Below are positions 8,012-17,894 of a stretch of DNA of 64,000 nt, piece after piece (within the stretch, counting starts at the first letter, position 1; the number at the start of each line of letters is the position of its first letter). This stretch comes from Balneola sp. EhC07 (GTDB lineage Bacteria > Bacteroidota > Rhodothermia > Balneolales > Balneolaceae). Below the pieces are notes generated by a model. It was not told the origin of the DNA. It worked only from the letters and a program-made list of their open reading frames with translations, and searched no databases. The stretch is from assembly GCF_001650905.1 (NCBI RefSeq), contig NZ_LXYG01000008.1, positions 1 to 64,000 on the forward strand. Reading direction: 5' to 3'. The translations under genes were made by a program, and so were the position numbers.

Positions 8012-9799
8012 TTGAATTTAGAGCGTAAGATAATATCAAGTTTTTTACTGTTGGCAGTTTTGCTCATTGGGATAGGATTCGTATGGGAATTCTACTATAC
8101 AGAGATCAATAACAAGCAGTTTTTAGAGAGTAAGGATGCTACTTCAATTGTTGATTTTACAAATCAGATGGAAGTAGGTTTGCATCAGACTCTGATCTAT
8201 TTGAACCTGATTCATGAATCCAGAACATCAAGAGAGAACATAAAAGATATCCGGGATTTACCATTACCATCGCAAGCAAAGGCAGGATTCGAAAAAGGAT
8301 TAACAGCTTTCCACACCTCACGAGAAGATCTGGAAAAAATTATTGCAGATAAACCGATGCTTCTGGAGGAAATGTATGAACTACAGCGGCGAGTACTATT
8401 GTATGAAAACTTATCGAAAGATTGGCTTGATATGGATGAAGACTCCAGGGCTCAGTCAAATGTGCTTTTTTTATCATCTATAGCGCCTTATTTTTTAAAT
8501 AATATCATTCCTAAATTTGAAGAGATACGATCATTAGCTATTGCCCGTCAAGACATGATGATCAATGATCTGGATACTAAGTTGAGTAGAGGAAGAATTA
8601 TTAATTATTCCGCTACTTTTATAATTCTGATAATTGGAATCGGAATTGCTCTGTATTTATATCGATCAATTATCAACCCACTCCAAGCACTTTCTGTTTC
8701 CGTAAAAAAAGTAGGTGAAGGAGATCTGGATGAACGAGTAGAAATAAAAACCAGGGATGAGTTTGGAGAAGTGGCCAGCGCCTTCAACACCATGGCAGAA
8801 AACCTTCAGAAACAAACTATTTCAAGTACCTATTTAGATAATGTGATGGAATCTATCAATGAAGGTATTTTTGTGATCAATAATGAAGGAAATGTAATAC
8901 GCCTCAATGAAGCTGCTGCCGAAATGTTGGAATTAGATAAAAGCGAGTTGATAGGAAAACCAATTTCTACATTTTTTAAGCTAATAGTGCCTGAAGAAAC
9001 CTCATCAGATAAAAGGGCACAAGAGTATCAACTGCAGACAATAAGAGACAACAAAGTTCCGGTTTTGTTTTCGGAATCCGGTTTATTTGAAGATGGTGAA
9101 AAGAAGGGAAGTGTGGTCGTAGTTCGTGATATTTCGGAGCTAAAAAATGCTGAAAATCAGATAAAAAAATCCTTAGACGAAAAGAATGTGATGTTGGCAG
9201 AAATTCATCACAGGGTTAAAAATAATCTAGCGGTGGTTTCGGGATTGCTTCAACTACAGGTGATGCAAACACAAAGCGAAGAAGTAATTAAAATGCTTAC
9301 CGAAAGTCAGCTTAGAGTTAAATCCATTGCTCTGATTCACGAAAAGTTGTACAGTAGTGATTCCTTAGCCTACATCGACTACGATAAATACACCAAGGAT
9401 TTAGTTGAAACCATTAGTAACACTTACAATCTTAGTAGCAAAAAGATCAAAGTCAGGACAAGCATCACAGATGTATCTTTAAATGTTAATCAAGCAATAC
9501 CTTGTTCTTTGCTGATCAACGAAGTTTTGGTTAATGCATATAAACATGCTTTTAACAAGCGCGAGCAAGGGGAGATATTAATTTCGATGACTGATAAAGA
9601 CGGGGAAATAAATATTGAAGTGAGTGATAACGGAGAAGGATTGAGAGAATTAGAGAAAGAAAAGTCTAAAACAAATTCACTCGGTTTTACCTTGATCAAG
9701 ACTTTAACAATGCAGCTTGAAGGTTCCTACTCATTTAATAACAGAAAAGATACTTCAGGTACTATTTTTCAACTTTCATTTTCTAAAGAGTACAGCTAG
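8012..9799 (+). CDS. Membrane sensor histidine kinase (HAMP-PAS-HisKA_2-HATPase)
   Basis: Signal-sensing kinase. TTG start: the next in-frame triplet group upstream ends in a stop at 8000-8002 and there is no ATG. Transmembrane helix 1 spans about residues 8-27, a mostly helical periplasmic domain about 28-196, helix 2 about 197-217, HAMP about 216-268 and PAS about 272-375. The phosphoacceptor helix has EIHHRVKNNLAVVSGLLQLQ (397-416), diagnostic of HisKA_2. The ATPase domain follows, with an N box (LLINEVLVNAYKHAF) and a G box (SDNGEGL). No response regulator is adjacent, so its partner must be elsewhere. Its closest relative in the window is the kinase at 14068. Confidence 0.85.
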   Translation: MNLERKIISSFLLLAVLLIGIGFVWEFYYTEINNKQFLESKDATSIVDFTNQMEVGLHQTLIYLNLIHESRTSRENIKDIRDLPLPSQAKAGFEKGLTAFHTSREDLEKIIADKPMLLEEMYELQRRVLLYENLSKDWLDMDEDSRAQSNVLFLSSIAPYFLNNIIPKFEEIRSLAIARQDMMINDLDTKLSRGRIINYSATFIILIIGIGIALYLYRSIINPLQALSVSVKKVGEGDLDERVEIKTRDEFGEVASAFNTMAENLQKQTISSTYLDNVMESINEGIFVINNEGNVIRLNEAAAEMLELDKSELIGKPISTFFKLIVPEETSSDKRAQEYQLQTIRDNKVPVLFSESGLFEDGEKKGSVVVVRDISELKNAENQIKKSLDEKNVMLAEIHHRVKNNLAVVSGLLQLQVMQTQSEEVIKMLTESQLRVKSIALIHEKLYSSDSLAYIDYDKYTKDLVETISNTYNLSSKKIKVRTSITDVSLNVNQAIPCSLLINEVLVNAYKHAFNKREQGEILISMTDKDGEINIEVSDNGEGLRELEKEKSKTNSLGFTLIKTLTMQLEGSYSFNNRKDTSGTIFQLSFSKEYS

Positions 9800-9822
9800 A
9801 CTTTTAAGAGCATCTCTGAAAG

Positions 9823-10563
9823 TCATAAGCCAAATATTTTTACAATGAAAATGGAAATTGTAAATCCTAAAAACGCATAGGTAGTCCAGGCTAAAACAGA
9901 TATAAGAAGGGATTTTAAAATGCGGAGAAACAAGTTTCCTGAATGAAAACTCGCTAATACATAAACGGGATATAAAAATACTACCAAATAGTTAAGTAGA
10001 AAAAATTTAGCAGAGATGGTACTTGCAATAAGGATAAAGATGGAAAAAAACATGTACTCGCCAATAATGAAAAATCCCAGTGTTAAATATTCTACGAAGT
10101 AAACCTTAGATTTGAGATTGAATAACTTGCTGAATAAAGCAATTGTCAGAGCAAAGATTAATAAGAAGGCATTGATATGATTCGAAAAATAATTCGATGC
10201 TTTTGCTATGGTTGTATCAGGGCTAGGAATCTGTTCCACACCTCTTAGATCAGAGACCATTTGGATTGGATCAAAATCCATAAAACTCTTAAGTATCAGA
10301 TAAATAGCCAATACAAAAATGAAGTAACGGAAAGGGTGAGAGTAAGATTTTCTCCTTCCGGCAATGTATTCTCTTATAAGTTTACCGGGATTTGTTATTA
10401 ATCCTCTAATTGTTCTGATAAGTGGTGTATCAAAATCGAAGTAATGCTCTAAAACATCCCGAACAGATTCTCGAAATATAATGCGACCACTATTTGGTTT
10501 TTGGCCACAGTTAGGACAAAAATTACCTTCGAATTCAGTTCTGCAATTATTACACACTATCAT
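9823..10563 (-). CDS. DUF3667-type membrane protein with N-terminal zinc ribbon
   Basis: The function of the family is unknown. The N-terminus has two CxxC knuckles (CNNC at 4-7 and CPNC at 16-19) expected to bind zinc. A conserved cytoplasmic segment (NPGKLIREYIAGRRKSY, about residues 57-73) is typical of DUF3667. Four or five hydrophobic helices follow from about residue 78 to the end. At 246 aa it has normal family length. It converges on the sensor kinase gene with only 23 bp between stops and is separated from the amidohydrolase by that gene's terminator, so it may have its own promoter. A membrane location is well supported. Confidence 0.75.
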   Translation of the reverse strand: MIVCNNCRTEFEGNFCPNCGQKPNSGRIIFRESVRDVLEHYFDFDTPLIRTIRGLITNPGKLIREYIAGRRKSYSHPFRYFIFVLAIYLILKSFMDFDPIQMVSDLRGVEQIPSPDTTIAKASNYFSNHINAFLLIFALTIALFSKLFNLKSKVYFVEYLTLGFFIIGEYMFFSIFILIASTISAKFFLLNYLVVFLYPVYVLASFHSGNLFLRILKSLLISVLAWTTYAFLGFTISIFIVKIFGL

Positions 10564-10575
10564 AGGAGAAGTAAT

Positions 10576-10610
10576 AAAAAAAAGACCTCTTAAAAAAGAG
10601 GCCTTTTAAA
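10576..10610 (-). terminator. Intrinsic terminator of the propeller-amidohydrolase gene
   Basis: On the minus strand the arms AAAAGGCCTCTT and AAGAGGTCTTTT pair and are followed by a T run, 20 bp after the stop codon. It lies immediately upstream of the DUF3667 gene and insulates it. Confidence 0.8.
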
Positions 10611-10629
10611 ATTAGGATGAAAAAAATAA

Positions 10630-13600
10630 TTACTGTTCTCCAAAACAAGTACACTGCAATCCTGCTGCTTCCAGAGAAATGGCATGCCAATCGAATTCAT
10701 CACCATAATCATTGCGCTCCCACCAAAATGGTAGTCGGTCTTTGGTTTGGTTTCCAACCTCATTCATAGTCGAAGCATCAAATAAACGACCATTTACCAT
10801 CGTGAATTGAACAGAATTGGTGTTTCGAATATCCTCTAAAGGATTTTTCTCCAAAACAATAAGATCAGCCAGTTTCCCAACTTCTAAAGAACCAATATCA
10901 TCATCAAGTCCGAGGTAATGTGCTCCGTTCAAAGTGGCTACTCTCAGCGCTTCCATATTTGTCATTCCACCTTGAGACATCATCCACAGTTCCCAGTGAG
11001 CACCGAGTCCCTGAAGTTGTCCGTGTGCTCCAAGATTAACTTTAACTCCGGCGTCAGTTAATAATTTAGAAGATTCCGCAGTCTTAATGTGACCATGCTC
11101 ATACTCCTCGTCCGGAATCATAGTTCTGTGACGAGAACGAGGGTCGATAACGCTTCTTGGTGTAAAAGTGAGCAGTTTTTCGTTTTCCCAAACATTGTCT
11201 TTTTGGTAGAAGTAATATTCACCGCTCATACTTCCGTAGTTTACAATGTGTGTTGGCGTGTAACCTGTAGCACTGTTACTCCATAATTCCCTTACGTCTT
11301 TATAGAGAGGAACTACAGGAATGTTGTGCTCAATCCCGGTATGTCCATCTAGTATCATACTCATGTTATGAAAAAAGAAAGAGCCGCCTTCAGGAACAAC
11401 CATCATTTCCAATTCTTTTGCAGCTTTCATGATCTGTTGGCGTTGTTCTCTTCGTGGCTGATTGTAACTCTTAACAGAAAAAGCGCCAAAAGCCTTGGTT
11501 CGTTTTAAGGCAAAAAGTGCGTCGTCATAATTATTGACAGTGGCTTTAAAGGCCCCGTCAGCACCATAAAGAATTACACCGGTCGAAAAGACTCTTGGCC
11601 CGATCATATTTCCTGCTTTAATAGCTTCGGAATGTGAAAATACCATTTCAGAATTCGAAGAAGGATCGTGAGCAGTAGTTACTCCGTATGCAAGATTTGC
11701 AAAGTATTCCCACTGCTGTTGAGGACTTAATCCTAATCTGAAGTTGCCCAAATGAGCATGTGCATCAACAATTCCCGGCATTATAGTTTTACCGGAAGCA
11801 TCAATTACTTTTGCACCATTTGGAACAGAAACGTCTGCTCCGATAGCTATGATCTTATTTCCTTCAACAACAATGGTTCCGTTTTCAATAACCTGGTCGC
11901 CATTCATGGTGATAATTCTGGCATTGGTAAATGCTATGGTTCCTTCGGGAACATAGGTATCTAGTTCCAAACCGATATTCAATCCTGTTTTAGGTGGCTC
12001 GGGCAAACTATCAGGTGCACCTTCAACAAATTTGAAACTGTCTTTCAGATCAACGTTGAAATATTCTTCGCCTAAAGTCCACATCAGTTTCTTGCTATCT
12101 GCAGACCAATGCATATGGTAACCGCCTTCCGAAGCAACTAATGAAACCGGAATGGATTTAGTATTTGGTGAAAGCTCAATTGTTTTTCCCGGACTGGTCA
12201 TCGGAGCGATATAGACCTTATACAAGTTTGAAAATGCCATCCATTTTCCATCAGGGCTTGGAACAAATTCATGGCCATAGCTGGAAGTGAATAATGTTTT
12301 TTGATCTTCTCCATCCAAATCTACACTGTTGTAAGACTTGTTTATTGCTCCGAAAATATATCCTCCGGATTGGTACATGATCCTTTCTCCAGTCGAATTG
12401 AATCTTGGAAAAGAGCCATTTACATCAAGCTTTTTTGGATCTCCTCCTGAAGTTGAAATGGTATAAATTCCGGGATTCAAAGTATGAACAAACCCTTGTT
12501 GACCATTTCCACTTTCTCTTCTGAATACAATAGTTTTTCCATCCGGAGAGAAAGAAGGTTCTCTGTAAATTCCTTTATCTTTTGTAAGTACAGTTGGTCT
12601 TTTGTAGAGATCTTTTGTGAGCAGATTAACAACATTCAAAGCACCCATATTTTCGTCACTCCAACTTACATAAGCGAGTAACTTTCCATCTGGAGAAAAA
12701 GCAGGTTCAAACTCGAAATCAGTTGCTCTGGTAAGACGTTTTGGTGTACCATTTGGCAATGCTTTGGTCCATAAATATCCTGCAGCGCTAAAGGCCAGAG
12801 TTTTTCCATCGGGAGAAGTAACCGCATTTCTGATAGCTTTTACAGTAAATTTATCAGGAGCAACTTCCTGTTTAAATCTGGCTGCATTATAAATAGTATG
12901 GCTGGACTCTACTTCAAACGGTATTACAGAAGCTTCTCTGGTTTCTACATTTATCTTATTGATCTTTCCATTAGCCCAAATGATGATCTCTTTGCCATTT
13001 GGCATCCAGTTAAAATTAGTATACACACCAAAAATAGCCCAGGCTTCTTGTTGGTCTTTACTCAGACTTTCATATAAAGGCCATTCTCTTCCTGTATCTA
13101 AATCTCGTAAAAATAAAACACTTTTAGTTCTCACTCTTCTAACGAAAGCTAAATGCTTTCCATCGGGAGATATTTGTGGTCTGGCTGCTCCTCCATTTCC
13201 TCCTGTTACCGTTTCGATATCACCTTCTTTAGTATCATACCGTCTGATCACATAGATCTGGCTGTTGGGGTCTTTATTATATTGGAAAAATCCCCCCGGA
13301 TAATTGTCTTCGCTATAGTAAATATATCTTCCATCCGGAGAAACAGAAGGCTCTCCGATGTCCTGTTGCTCATTTTTCTTTTCTACTAATTGAATTCCTG
13401 ATCCACCCGATTTATGATACATCCAGATTTCACCGGCACCCAAAGAACGAGAGGACGAAAAGTGTTTTTTAGCAATAATGTACTCTCCATCCGGCATCCA
13501 TGTTGAGTTGTTAAGTAAACGGAAATTTTCTTTGGTTACCTGAGTAGCGTTTTCTCCATTTCTATCCATAATCCAAATGTTATCTCCACCACCAGCATCA

Positions 13601-13902
13601 CTTGTAAACGAAATATGCTTTCCATTGGGACTGAATCTTGGCTGGACTTCAAAGGCATGTCCTCCTCTCAGCAGAGTTGCTTCGCCTCCTTTAACAGGCA
13701 TTAGGTAAATATCTCCCAAAAGATCGAAAACAATATGTTTTCCGTCAGGGCTTACATCCAGATTCATCCATGTACCTTCCGAAGTTGTAAACGTATGATT
13801 GGTTGATTCACCCAGATCTGGATTGGAAACCTCCCATTTATCCTGAGCCATAGTTGATGTAAAAAAAAGCAGAGCTAAAAGTAGCGTATAAAAGTAGTTC
13901 AT
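10630..13902 (-). CDS. Exported amidohydrolase with N-terminal TolB-like beta-propeller
   Basis: Predicted periplasmic or exported metal-dependent hydrolase. Signal peptide at 1-19 (cut after TMAQ). Residues about 40-620 contain a series of PD40/WD40-like repeats marked by SPDGK and SPNGK motifs at roughly 50-residue spacing, which fold as one or two propellers. Residues about 660-1050 are an amidohydrolase: GIVDAHAHLGNF gives the HxH metal site and ADLIVLEKNPLEDI is the usual C-terminal strand after the barrel. At 1090 aa it matches known propeller-amidohydrolase fusions, in which the propeller may gate peptides or cyclic amides. The gene is monocistronic with its own terminator. The substrate is unknown. 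Confidence 0.8.
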   Translation of the reverse strand: MNYFYTLLLALLFFTSTMAQDKWEVSNPDLGESTNHTFTTSEGTWMNLDVSPDGKHIVFDLLGDIYLMPVKGGEATLLRGGHAFEVQPRFSPNGKHISFTSDAGGGDNIWIMDRNGENATQVTKENFRLLNNSTWMPDGEYIIAKKHFSSSRSLGAGEIWMYHKSGGSGIQLVEKKNEQQDIGEPSVSPDGRYIYYSEDNYPGGFFQYNKDPNSQIYVIRRYDTKEGDIETVTGGNGGAARPQISPDGKHLAFVRRVRTKSVLFLRDLDTGREWPLYESLSKDQQEAWAIFGVYTNFNWMPNGKEIIIWANGKINKINVETREASVIPFEVESSHTIYNAARFKQEVAPDKFTVKAIRNAVTSPDGKTLAFSAAGYLWTKALPNGTPKRLTRATDFEFEPAFSPDGKLLAYVSWSDENMGALNVVNLLTKDLYKRPTVLTKDKGIYREPSFSPDGKTIVFRRESGNGQQGFVHTLNPGIYTISTSGGDPKKLDVNGSFPRFNSTGERIMYQSGGYIFGAINKSYNSVDLDGEDQKTLFTSSYGHEFVPSPDGKWMAFSNLYKVYIAPMTSPGKTIELSPNTKSIPVSLVASEGGYHMHWSADSKKLMWTLGEEYFNVDLKDSFKFVEGAPDSLPEPPKTGLNIGLELDTYVPEGTIAFTNARIITMNGDQVIENGTIVVEGNKIIAIGADVSVPNGAKVIDASGKTIMPGIVDAHAHLGNFRLGLSPQQQWEYFANLAYGVTTAHDPSSNSEMVFSHSEAIKAGNMIGPRVFSTGVILYGADGAFKATVNNYDDALFALKRTKAFGAFSVKSYNQPRREQRQQIMKAAKELEMMVVPEGGSFFFHNMSMILDGHTGIEHNIPVVPLYKDVRELWSNSATGYTPTHIVNYGSMSGEYYFYQKDNVWENEKLLTFTPRSVIDPRSRHRTMIPDEEYEHGHIKTAESSKLLTDAGVKVNLGAHGQLQGLGAHWELWMMSQGGMTNMEALRVATLNGAHYLGLDDDIGSLEVGKLADLIVLEKNPLEDIRNTNSVQFTMVNGRLFDASTMNEVGNQTKDRLPFWWERNDYGDEFDWHAISLEAAGLQCTCFGEQ

Positions 13903-14024
13903 AGAGCTTCAATAATTTATAGTTACAGCGATAATAGTGTATATATACTTAAAATTTTAGTGATTGAAGCAATTTTACAAAAGTATAAGTTTAGCTTAAT
14001 CATTATTAATTAATAAGCTCAAAA

Positions 14025-14038
14025 AATATGCGCATATT
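14025..14038. promoter_or_regulatory. Perfect 14-bp palindrome upstream of the beta-propeller sensor kinase
   Basis: AATATGCGCATATT reads the same on both strands and lies 29 bp before the TTG start at 14068, in an otherwise AT-rich spacer shared with the divergent amidohydrolase gene. Its position suits an operator for a dimeric regulator. No matching second site was seen. Confidence 0.4.
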
Positions 14039-14067
14039 GGACCGGTTTTATTTAATGATATAGAATA

Positions 14068-17058
14068 TTGAAATACTATTTATTCATTATAGCTTTTTGG
14101 GGATTTACAAGCGTTGGTTTAGCACAGAGGTATGATGTAAAGCGATACTCCGTAAATGAGGGTATGCCTTCAAGTCAGATTTATGATATTCAATTTGATG
14201 AAATCGGTTTTGCATGGCTGGCTACCGCTTATGGTGTAGTACGGACTGACGGTATAAATTTTATCACCATAGGAGAAGAACAAGGCCTAAAAGAGGAAAC
14301 AACATCCGATCTTTTCATAGACAGTCTCGGTAATTTTTGGGTAGCTTCAGTAGAACAGGGAGTAGGATTAATTAAGGAAGACACTGTAGTATATTTAGAA
14401 GACTTGTCATTCCTGAATGATAAGGATGTAAACTATATTACAGAGTCACCTCTGGGAAAATTATGGTTTGGAACCAATAACTCCGGAGTTTATTCCTGGG
14501 AAAGGGAAAGTAATAAAATAGATTCTCTTAATAGTTCAAATTCCTCGCTTCCATCAGATACTGTTTGGGATATATATTTTGATGATTCAGGACTTTTGTG
14601 GATTTCAACACAGGCAGGTCTGGCAATTTTAGATAGTGAATTGAATCAAAGAATGATCTACACGGAAGAAAATGGGTTGAACGGATTTGCAGCTTATCAA
14701 ACCTATGAAACCAGTGACGGTAATAAATGGATCGCCTCAACAAACGGAGTTACCATTGTAAAGCCTGATTTCACCACAGAAAATATTTCAGAATTAGCCG
14801 GTGCGAAATTAAACTATGTATATAATATTATAGAAGATGAACATGACCATGTTTGGATCGGAACAGAGAGGAATGGAGTATTTTGGTATACAGAAGAGGA
14901 ATCCAGACATATTACCAAAAAAAATGGGTTGAGCAGCAATTATGTGTATCGCTTTGCTAAAGATGAACACGGGTCAGTTTGGGTAGCAACTGATGGAGAT
15001 GGTGTTACTATTTTTAAGGATATGCACTTTCAAATATTCGATTCTAATTCCGAATATGGTGCGAATGAAGTTTTCGGTACTCACAAAGCAAATGATGGAA
15101 CACTTTGGTTCGCTAATAATAAAGGCTTAACGAGCTTTAAGAATGGCATGTTTAATTTTTTTGAATTTCCAGAGAAATATAAAAATGAGGAAATCTGGGA
15201 AATCGAAGAATTAGAAAGCGGTACGCTTGTTTTACTTTCATACGAAAGCAGTTTGTTTACATTTGATGGGGTCAATTATTCAGATTATAAATTTCAGATT
15301 GAAGAAACACCCCATTATAACACTGATATCTTAATAGAAGAAGACGGCACGTTAGTTCTTTCGGGGGAAGAAGGACTTTTATTTATTTGGGGAGACAAAG
15401 TAGACACACTAGTTACAATAGGAAAGGGGTACTGGGATAGATATGTGAATGTTGTTCACAAAGATAAAGAAGGTGTATACTGGTTAGGTACTGAAAATGG
15501 AGTTGTGGAATATAAAAATGGTAAACAGACCCGCTACAATAAAAAACAGGGGGTAGAAGGAGCTAGTGTTTATGAGATCAAAGAAGATGAGTTGGGAAAT
15601 ATCTGGTTTGGTACAAATAAAGGAATTACAGCTTTTACCAAATTAAAGAATCCTGAAAATCCATATTTGGTCAGAACTTTTGAAACAGATAAAAATTACC
15701 TCACTGAAACTATATTTATCCAGTTTGATTCTCTTGAGGGATTATGGCAAGGTACGAATGCAGGATTGAATTACTATAATTTACATGATTGGAATGATTC
15801 CGGGAAAACAAAGAGCATTCACTTTTCACTGCAAGGCTATGGAAGAGGAATAGAGTTTAATGGATCATCCAGCTTAATCGATGATGAGGGAGATTTATGG
15901 TTCGGAACAGCAGAAAATGGAGTGGTCAAATATAATGTTCCCAAAACTACAGGGATATTAAAGCAGGAAGAAGCTCCAAAACTGTTTTTCAATGATATTT
16001 ATGTGAACGGGGAAATGCTTGATCTAAGCAATTCAAACCAAGGACCTGTTGAGTTAAATTTTGATGAAAATAATATTGAAATAGATTTTGGAGTACTAAA
16101 CTTTAAAGATCCTCAGAGAGTGACTCTTAAGCATAAACTAGATGGGTTTGATAGAGAATTTATGTCGGATGGAGATGATAATACAAAGTTGTATACAAAC
16201 TTAGAACCGGGTCATTATACATTTCAGGTTTATGCAAGGTCTCCGGTTTCGGACTGGAATAAAAAACCTCTGAGTTTTGAGTTTGTTATCAAACAGCCTT
16301 ATTGGATGCAATGGTGGTTTATTATTCTATCATTAATATTGTTAATAACAGCTCTTTATTTGATCGTAAAATTCAGGGTCGCATATCTTGAAAAGAATAA
16401 ACTAAAGATATTGGTTGATGAGCAAACTTTGGAACTTCAAGGAGCGCTGGAAGAAAAGGAAGTCCTTATAAAAGAAATACATCACCGGGTTAAAAATAAC
16501 CTGGCCGTAATTTCAGGGTTGTTGGAAATGCAAAGTTGGACGTTAAAAAATAAAGAAGCTAAAAAAGCACTTAACGAATCCAAACTCAGGGTTTTAGCAA
16601 TTGCTAAGATTCATGAAAACCTATATCAAAATAAAAATCTCGGAAAGATCGATTTTGGGGTTTTTCTAAATGAGTTGAAAAGTGGGGTTGCTGCAACAAT
16701 GCAAGTGAGCGGAAAGGTTATTGATATTGATCTTAAAGTTAGATCAAATATGATCAGGTTAGACCAAGCTATTCCCTGTGGTTTAATAATAAATGAACTT
16801 TTGACAAACGCATTCAAACATGCTTTTGAGGATGTTAATGAAGGCAAAATTGAAATTTGCTTTGAAGCGAAAGAAGAGTTTTTGTACTTACAAGTACGTG
16901 ACAACGGAAAGGGGATAGACGAAGATATCGTAAAGAAAAGCAATTCGTCTTTGGGCATTACCTTAATAGAATCGTTAGTGGTTCAACTGGAAGCTGAATT
17001 TAGAATCACCAATGACAAAGGTGCTGTATTTGATTTTAAGATCCCGATCAATAACTGA
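14068..17058 (+). CDS. Two-component-propeller sensor histidine kinase (HisKA_2)
   Basis: Periplasmic-sensing kinase of the type common in Bacteroidota. TTG start; an in-frame stop at 14056-14058 rules out a longer form and there is no ATG. Signal peptide or anchor at 1-19. Reg_prop repeats from about 20 to 620 recur with the pattern LWFGT/VWIGT and form the sensor propellers. A Y_Y_Y domain follows (about 635-743), then one transmembrane helix (about 745-770), a short coiled coil and KEIHHRVKNNLAVISGLLEM (802-821) of HisKA_2. The ATPase domain has NELLTNAFKHAF and RDNGKGID. Unlike hybrid sensors, it lacks a receiver and an AraC domain. No response regulator is adjacent. Confidence 0.85.
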   Translation: MKYYLFIIAFWGFTSVGLAQRYDVKRYSVNEGMPSSQIYDIQFDEIGFAWLATAYGVVRTDGINFITIGEEQGLKEETTSDLFIDSLGNFWVASVEQGVGLIKEDTVVYLEDLSFLNDKDVNYITESPLGKLWFGTNNSGVYSWERESNKIDSLNSSNSSLPSDTVWDIYFDDSGLLWISTQAGLAILDSELNQRMIYTEENGLNGFAAYQTYETSDGNKWIASTNGVTIVKPDFTTENISELAGAKLNYVYNIIEDEHDHVWIGTERNGVFWYTEEESRHITKKNGLSSNYVYRFAKDEHGSVWVATDGDGVTIFKDMHFQIFDSNSEYGANEVFGTHKANDGTLWFANNKGLTSFKNGMFNFFEFPEKYKNEEIWEIEELESGTLVLLSYESSLFTFDGVNYSDYKFQIEETPHYNTDILIEEDGTLVLSGEEGLLFIWGDKVDTLVTIGKGYWDRYVNVVHKDKEGVYWLGTENGVVEYKNGKQTRYNKKQGVEGASVYEIKEDELGNIWFGTNKGITAFTKLKNPENPYLVRTFETDKNYLTETIFIQFDSLEGLWQGTNAGLNYYNLHDWNDSGKTKSIHFSLQGYGRGIEFNGSSSLIDDEGDLWFGTAENGVVKYNVPKTTGILKQEEAPKLFFNDIYVNGEMLDLSNSNQGPVELNFDENNIEIDFGVLNFKDPQRVTLKHKLDGFDREFMSDGDDNTKLYTNLEPGHYTFQVYARSPVSDWNKKPLSFEFVIKQPYWMQWWFIILSLILLITALYLIVKFRVAYLEKNKLKILVDEQTLELQGALEEKEVLIKEIHHRVKNNLAVISGLLEMQSWTLKNKEAKKALNESKLRVLAIAKIHENLYQNKNLGKIDFGVFLNELKSGVAATMQVSGKVIDIDLKVRSNMIRLDQAIPCGLIINELLTNAFKHAFEDVNEGKIEICFEAKEEFLYLQVRDNGKGIDEDIVKKSNSSLGITLIESLVVQLEAEFRITNDKGAVFDFKIPINN

Positions 17059-17062
17059 TTAA

Positions 17063-17827
17063 TTAATTTTTAGATTTAAATTTTTTGATGAAGTTTTTAG
17101 TGTAATCCGATAAAACTAATCGTCCGCTTACTTCCGCTCTTTGGTCTAAAAGTTCTTCCCACTTCTCAGTGCCCTTCCAAAGTACCTGCTTTAATTCCTT
17201 CATCGCTTCCGGGCTACTTTTAGCAAGTTGTTCAGCTAAATTTGAAACAGCTTCATCCAATTGTTCAGTAGTTTCAAACTCTTTGTTAAATAACCCTTTT
17301 TGGGTTGCCCATGTTGAATCATACCAAGTGGTAGCATCCACGGCCATTGTTGAGAATGCGGAAGTTCCTACTGCTCTTTCTACAGCCGGCCCTACAACAA
17401 AGGGACCAATTCCTAAAGCCAACTCACTAAGTTTTACAGACGCTCCTTTTTTGGCAAAGGTATAATCTCCGGCCGATGCAATTCCAACTCCACCACCTAC
17501 TGTTTTTCCATGAACCCGTACAATGATCAGTTTCGGTGATTGGCGCATGGCATTTAAGACCAAGGCAAATCCCATAAAAAATTGTTTACCTGTTTCGAAG
17601 TCTTCAATGGCAATTAACTCATCAAAAGAAGCCCCGGCACAAAATGCTCCTTCACCTGAACTTTTAATTACGATGACTTTTATGTCGTTATCTTTTCCCG
17701 CTTCATCAATTGTAGAAGCTAGTTTTCTGAGTATAGCTCCCGGCAATGAATTCCCTTTTGGATGAGAAAATTCGATGGTTCCGATATTGTTTGAGATCGC
17801 TAGTTCTACGTTTCCGTCTTTTGACAT
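17063..17827 (-). CDS. Enoyl-CoA hydratase/isomerase, last gene of the phenylacetate cluster
   Basis: Crotonase-fold enzyme acting on an enoyl-CoA intermediate. GAFCAGASFDEL (about 60-71) and VHGKTVGGGVGIASAGDY (about 104-121) form the oxyanion hole region. SELALGIGPFVVGP resembles methylglutaconyl-CoA hydratase-like members in keeping the first catalytic Glu and lacking the usual GGTQRL around the second. At 254 aa it has normal length. Lying 67 bp after paaZ and with no paaF elsewhere, it could be the hydratase for 2,3-dehydroadipyl-CoA. That role is inferred from context only. Confidence 0.7.
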   Translation of the reverse strand: MSKDGNVELAISNNIGTIEFSHPKGNSLPGAILRKLASTIDEAGKDNDIKVIVIKSSGEGAFCAGASFDELIAIEDFETGKQFFMGFALVLNAMRQSPKLIIVRVHGKTVGGGVGIASAGDYTFAKKGASVKLSELALGIGPFVVGPAVERAVGTSAFSTMAVDATTWYDSTWATQKGLFNKEFETTEQLDEAVSNLAEQLAKSSPEAMKELKQVLWKGTEKWEELLDQRAEVSGRLVLSDYTKNFIKKFKSKN

Positions 17828-17894
17828 AATTTTCTGTCGACTCGTTTAATTTTAGACCTTACAATTCAAAATTAAGAATTAAAAATTCAAAATT

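Noticed and set aside
13906-13970. GCTTCAAT ... ATTGAAGC dyad upstream of the amidohydrolase as an operator
   Set aside because: 8-bp arms separated by about 49 bp in AT-rich DNA are not clearly above chance.
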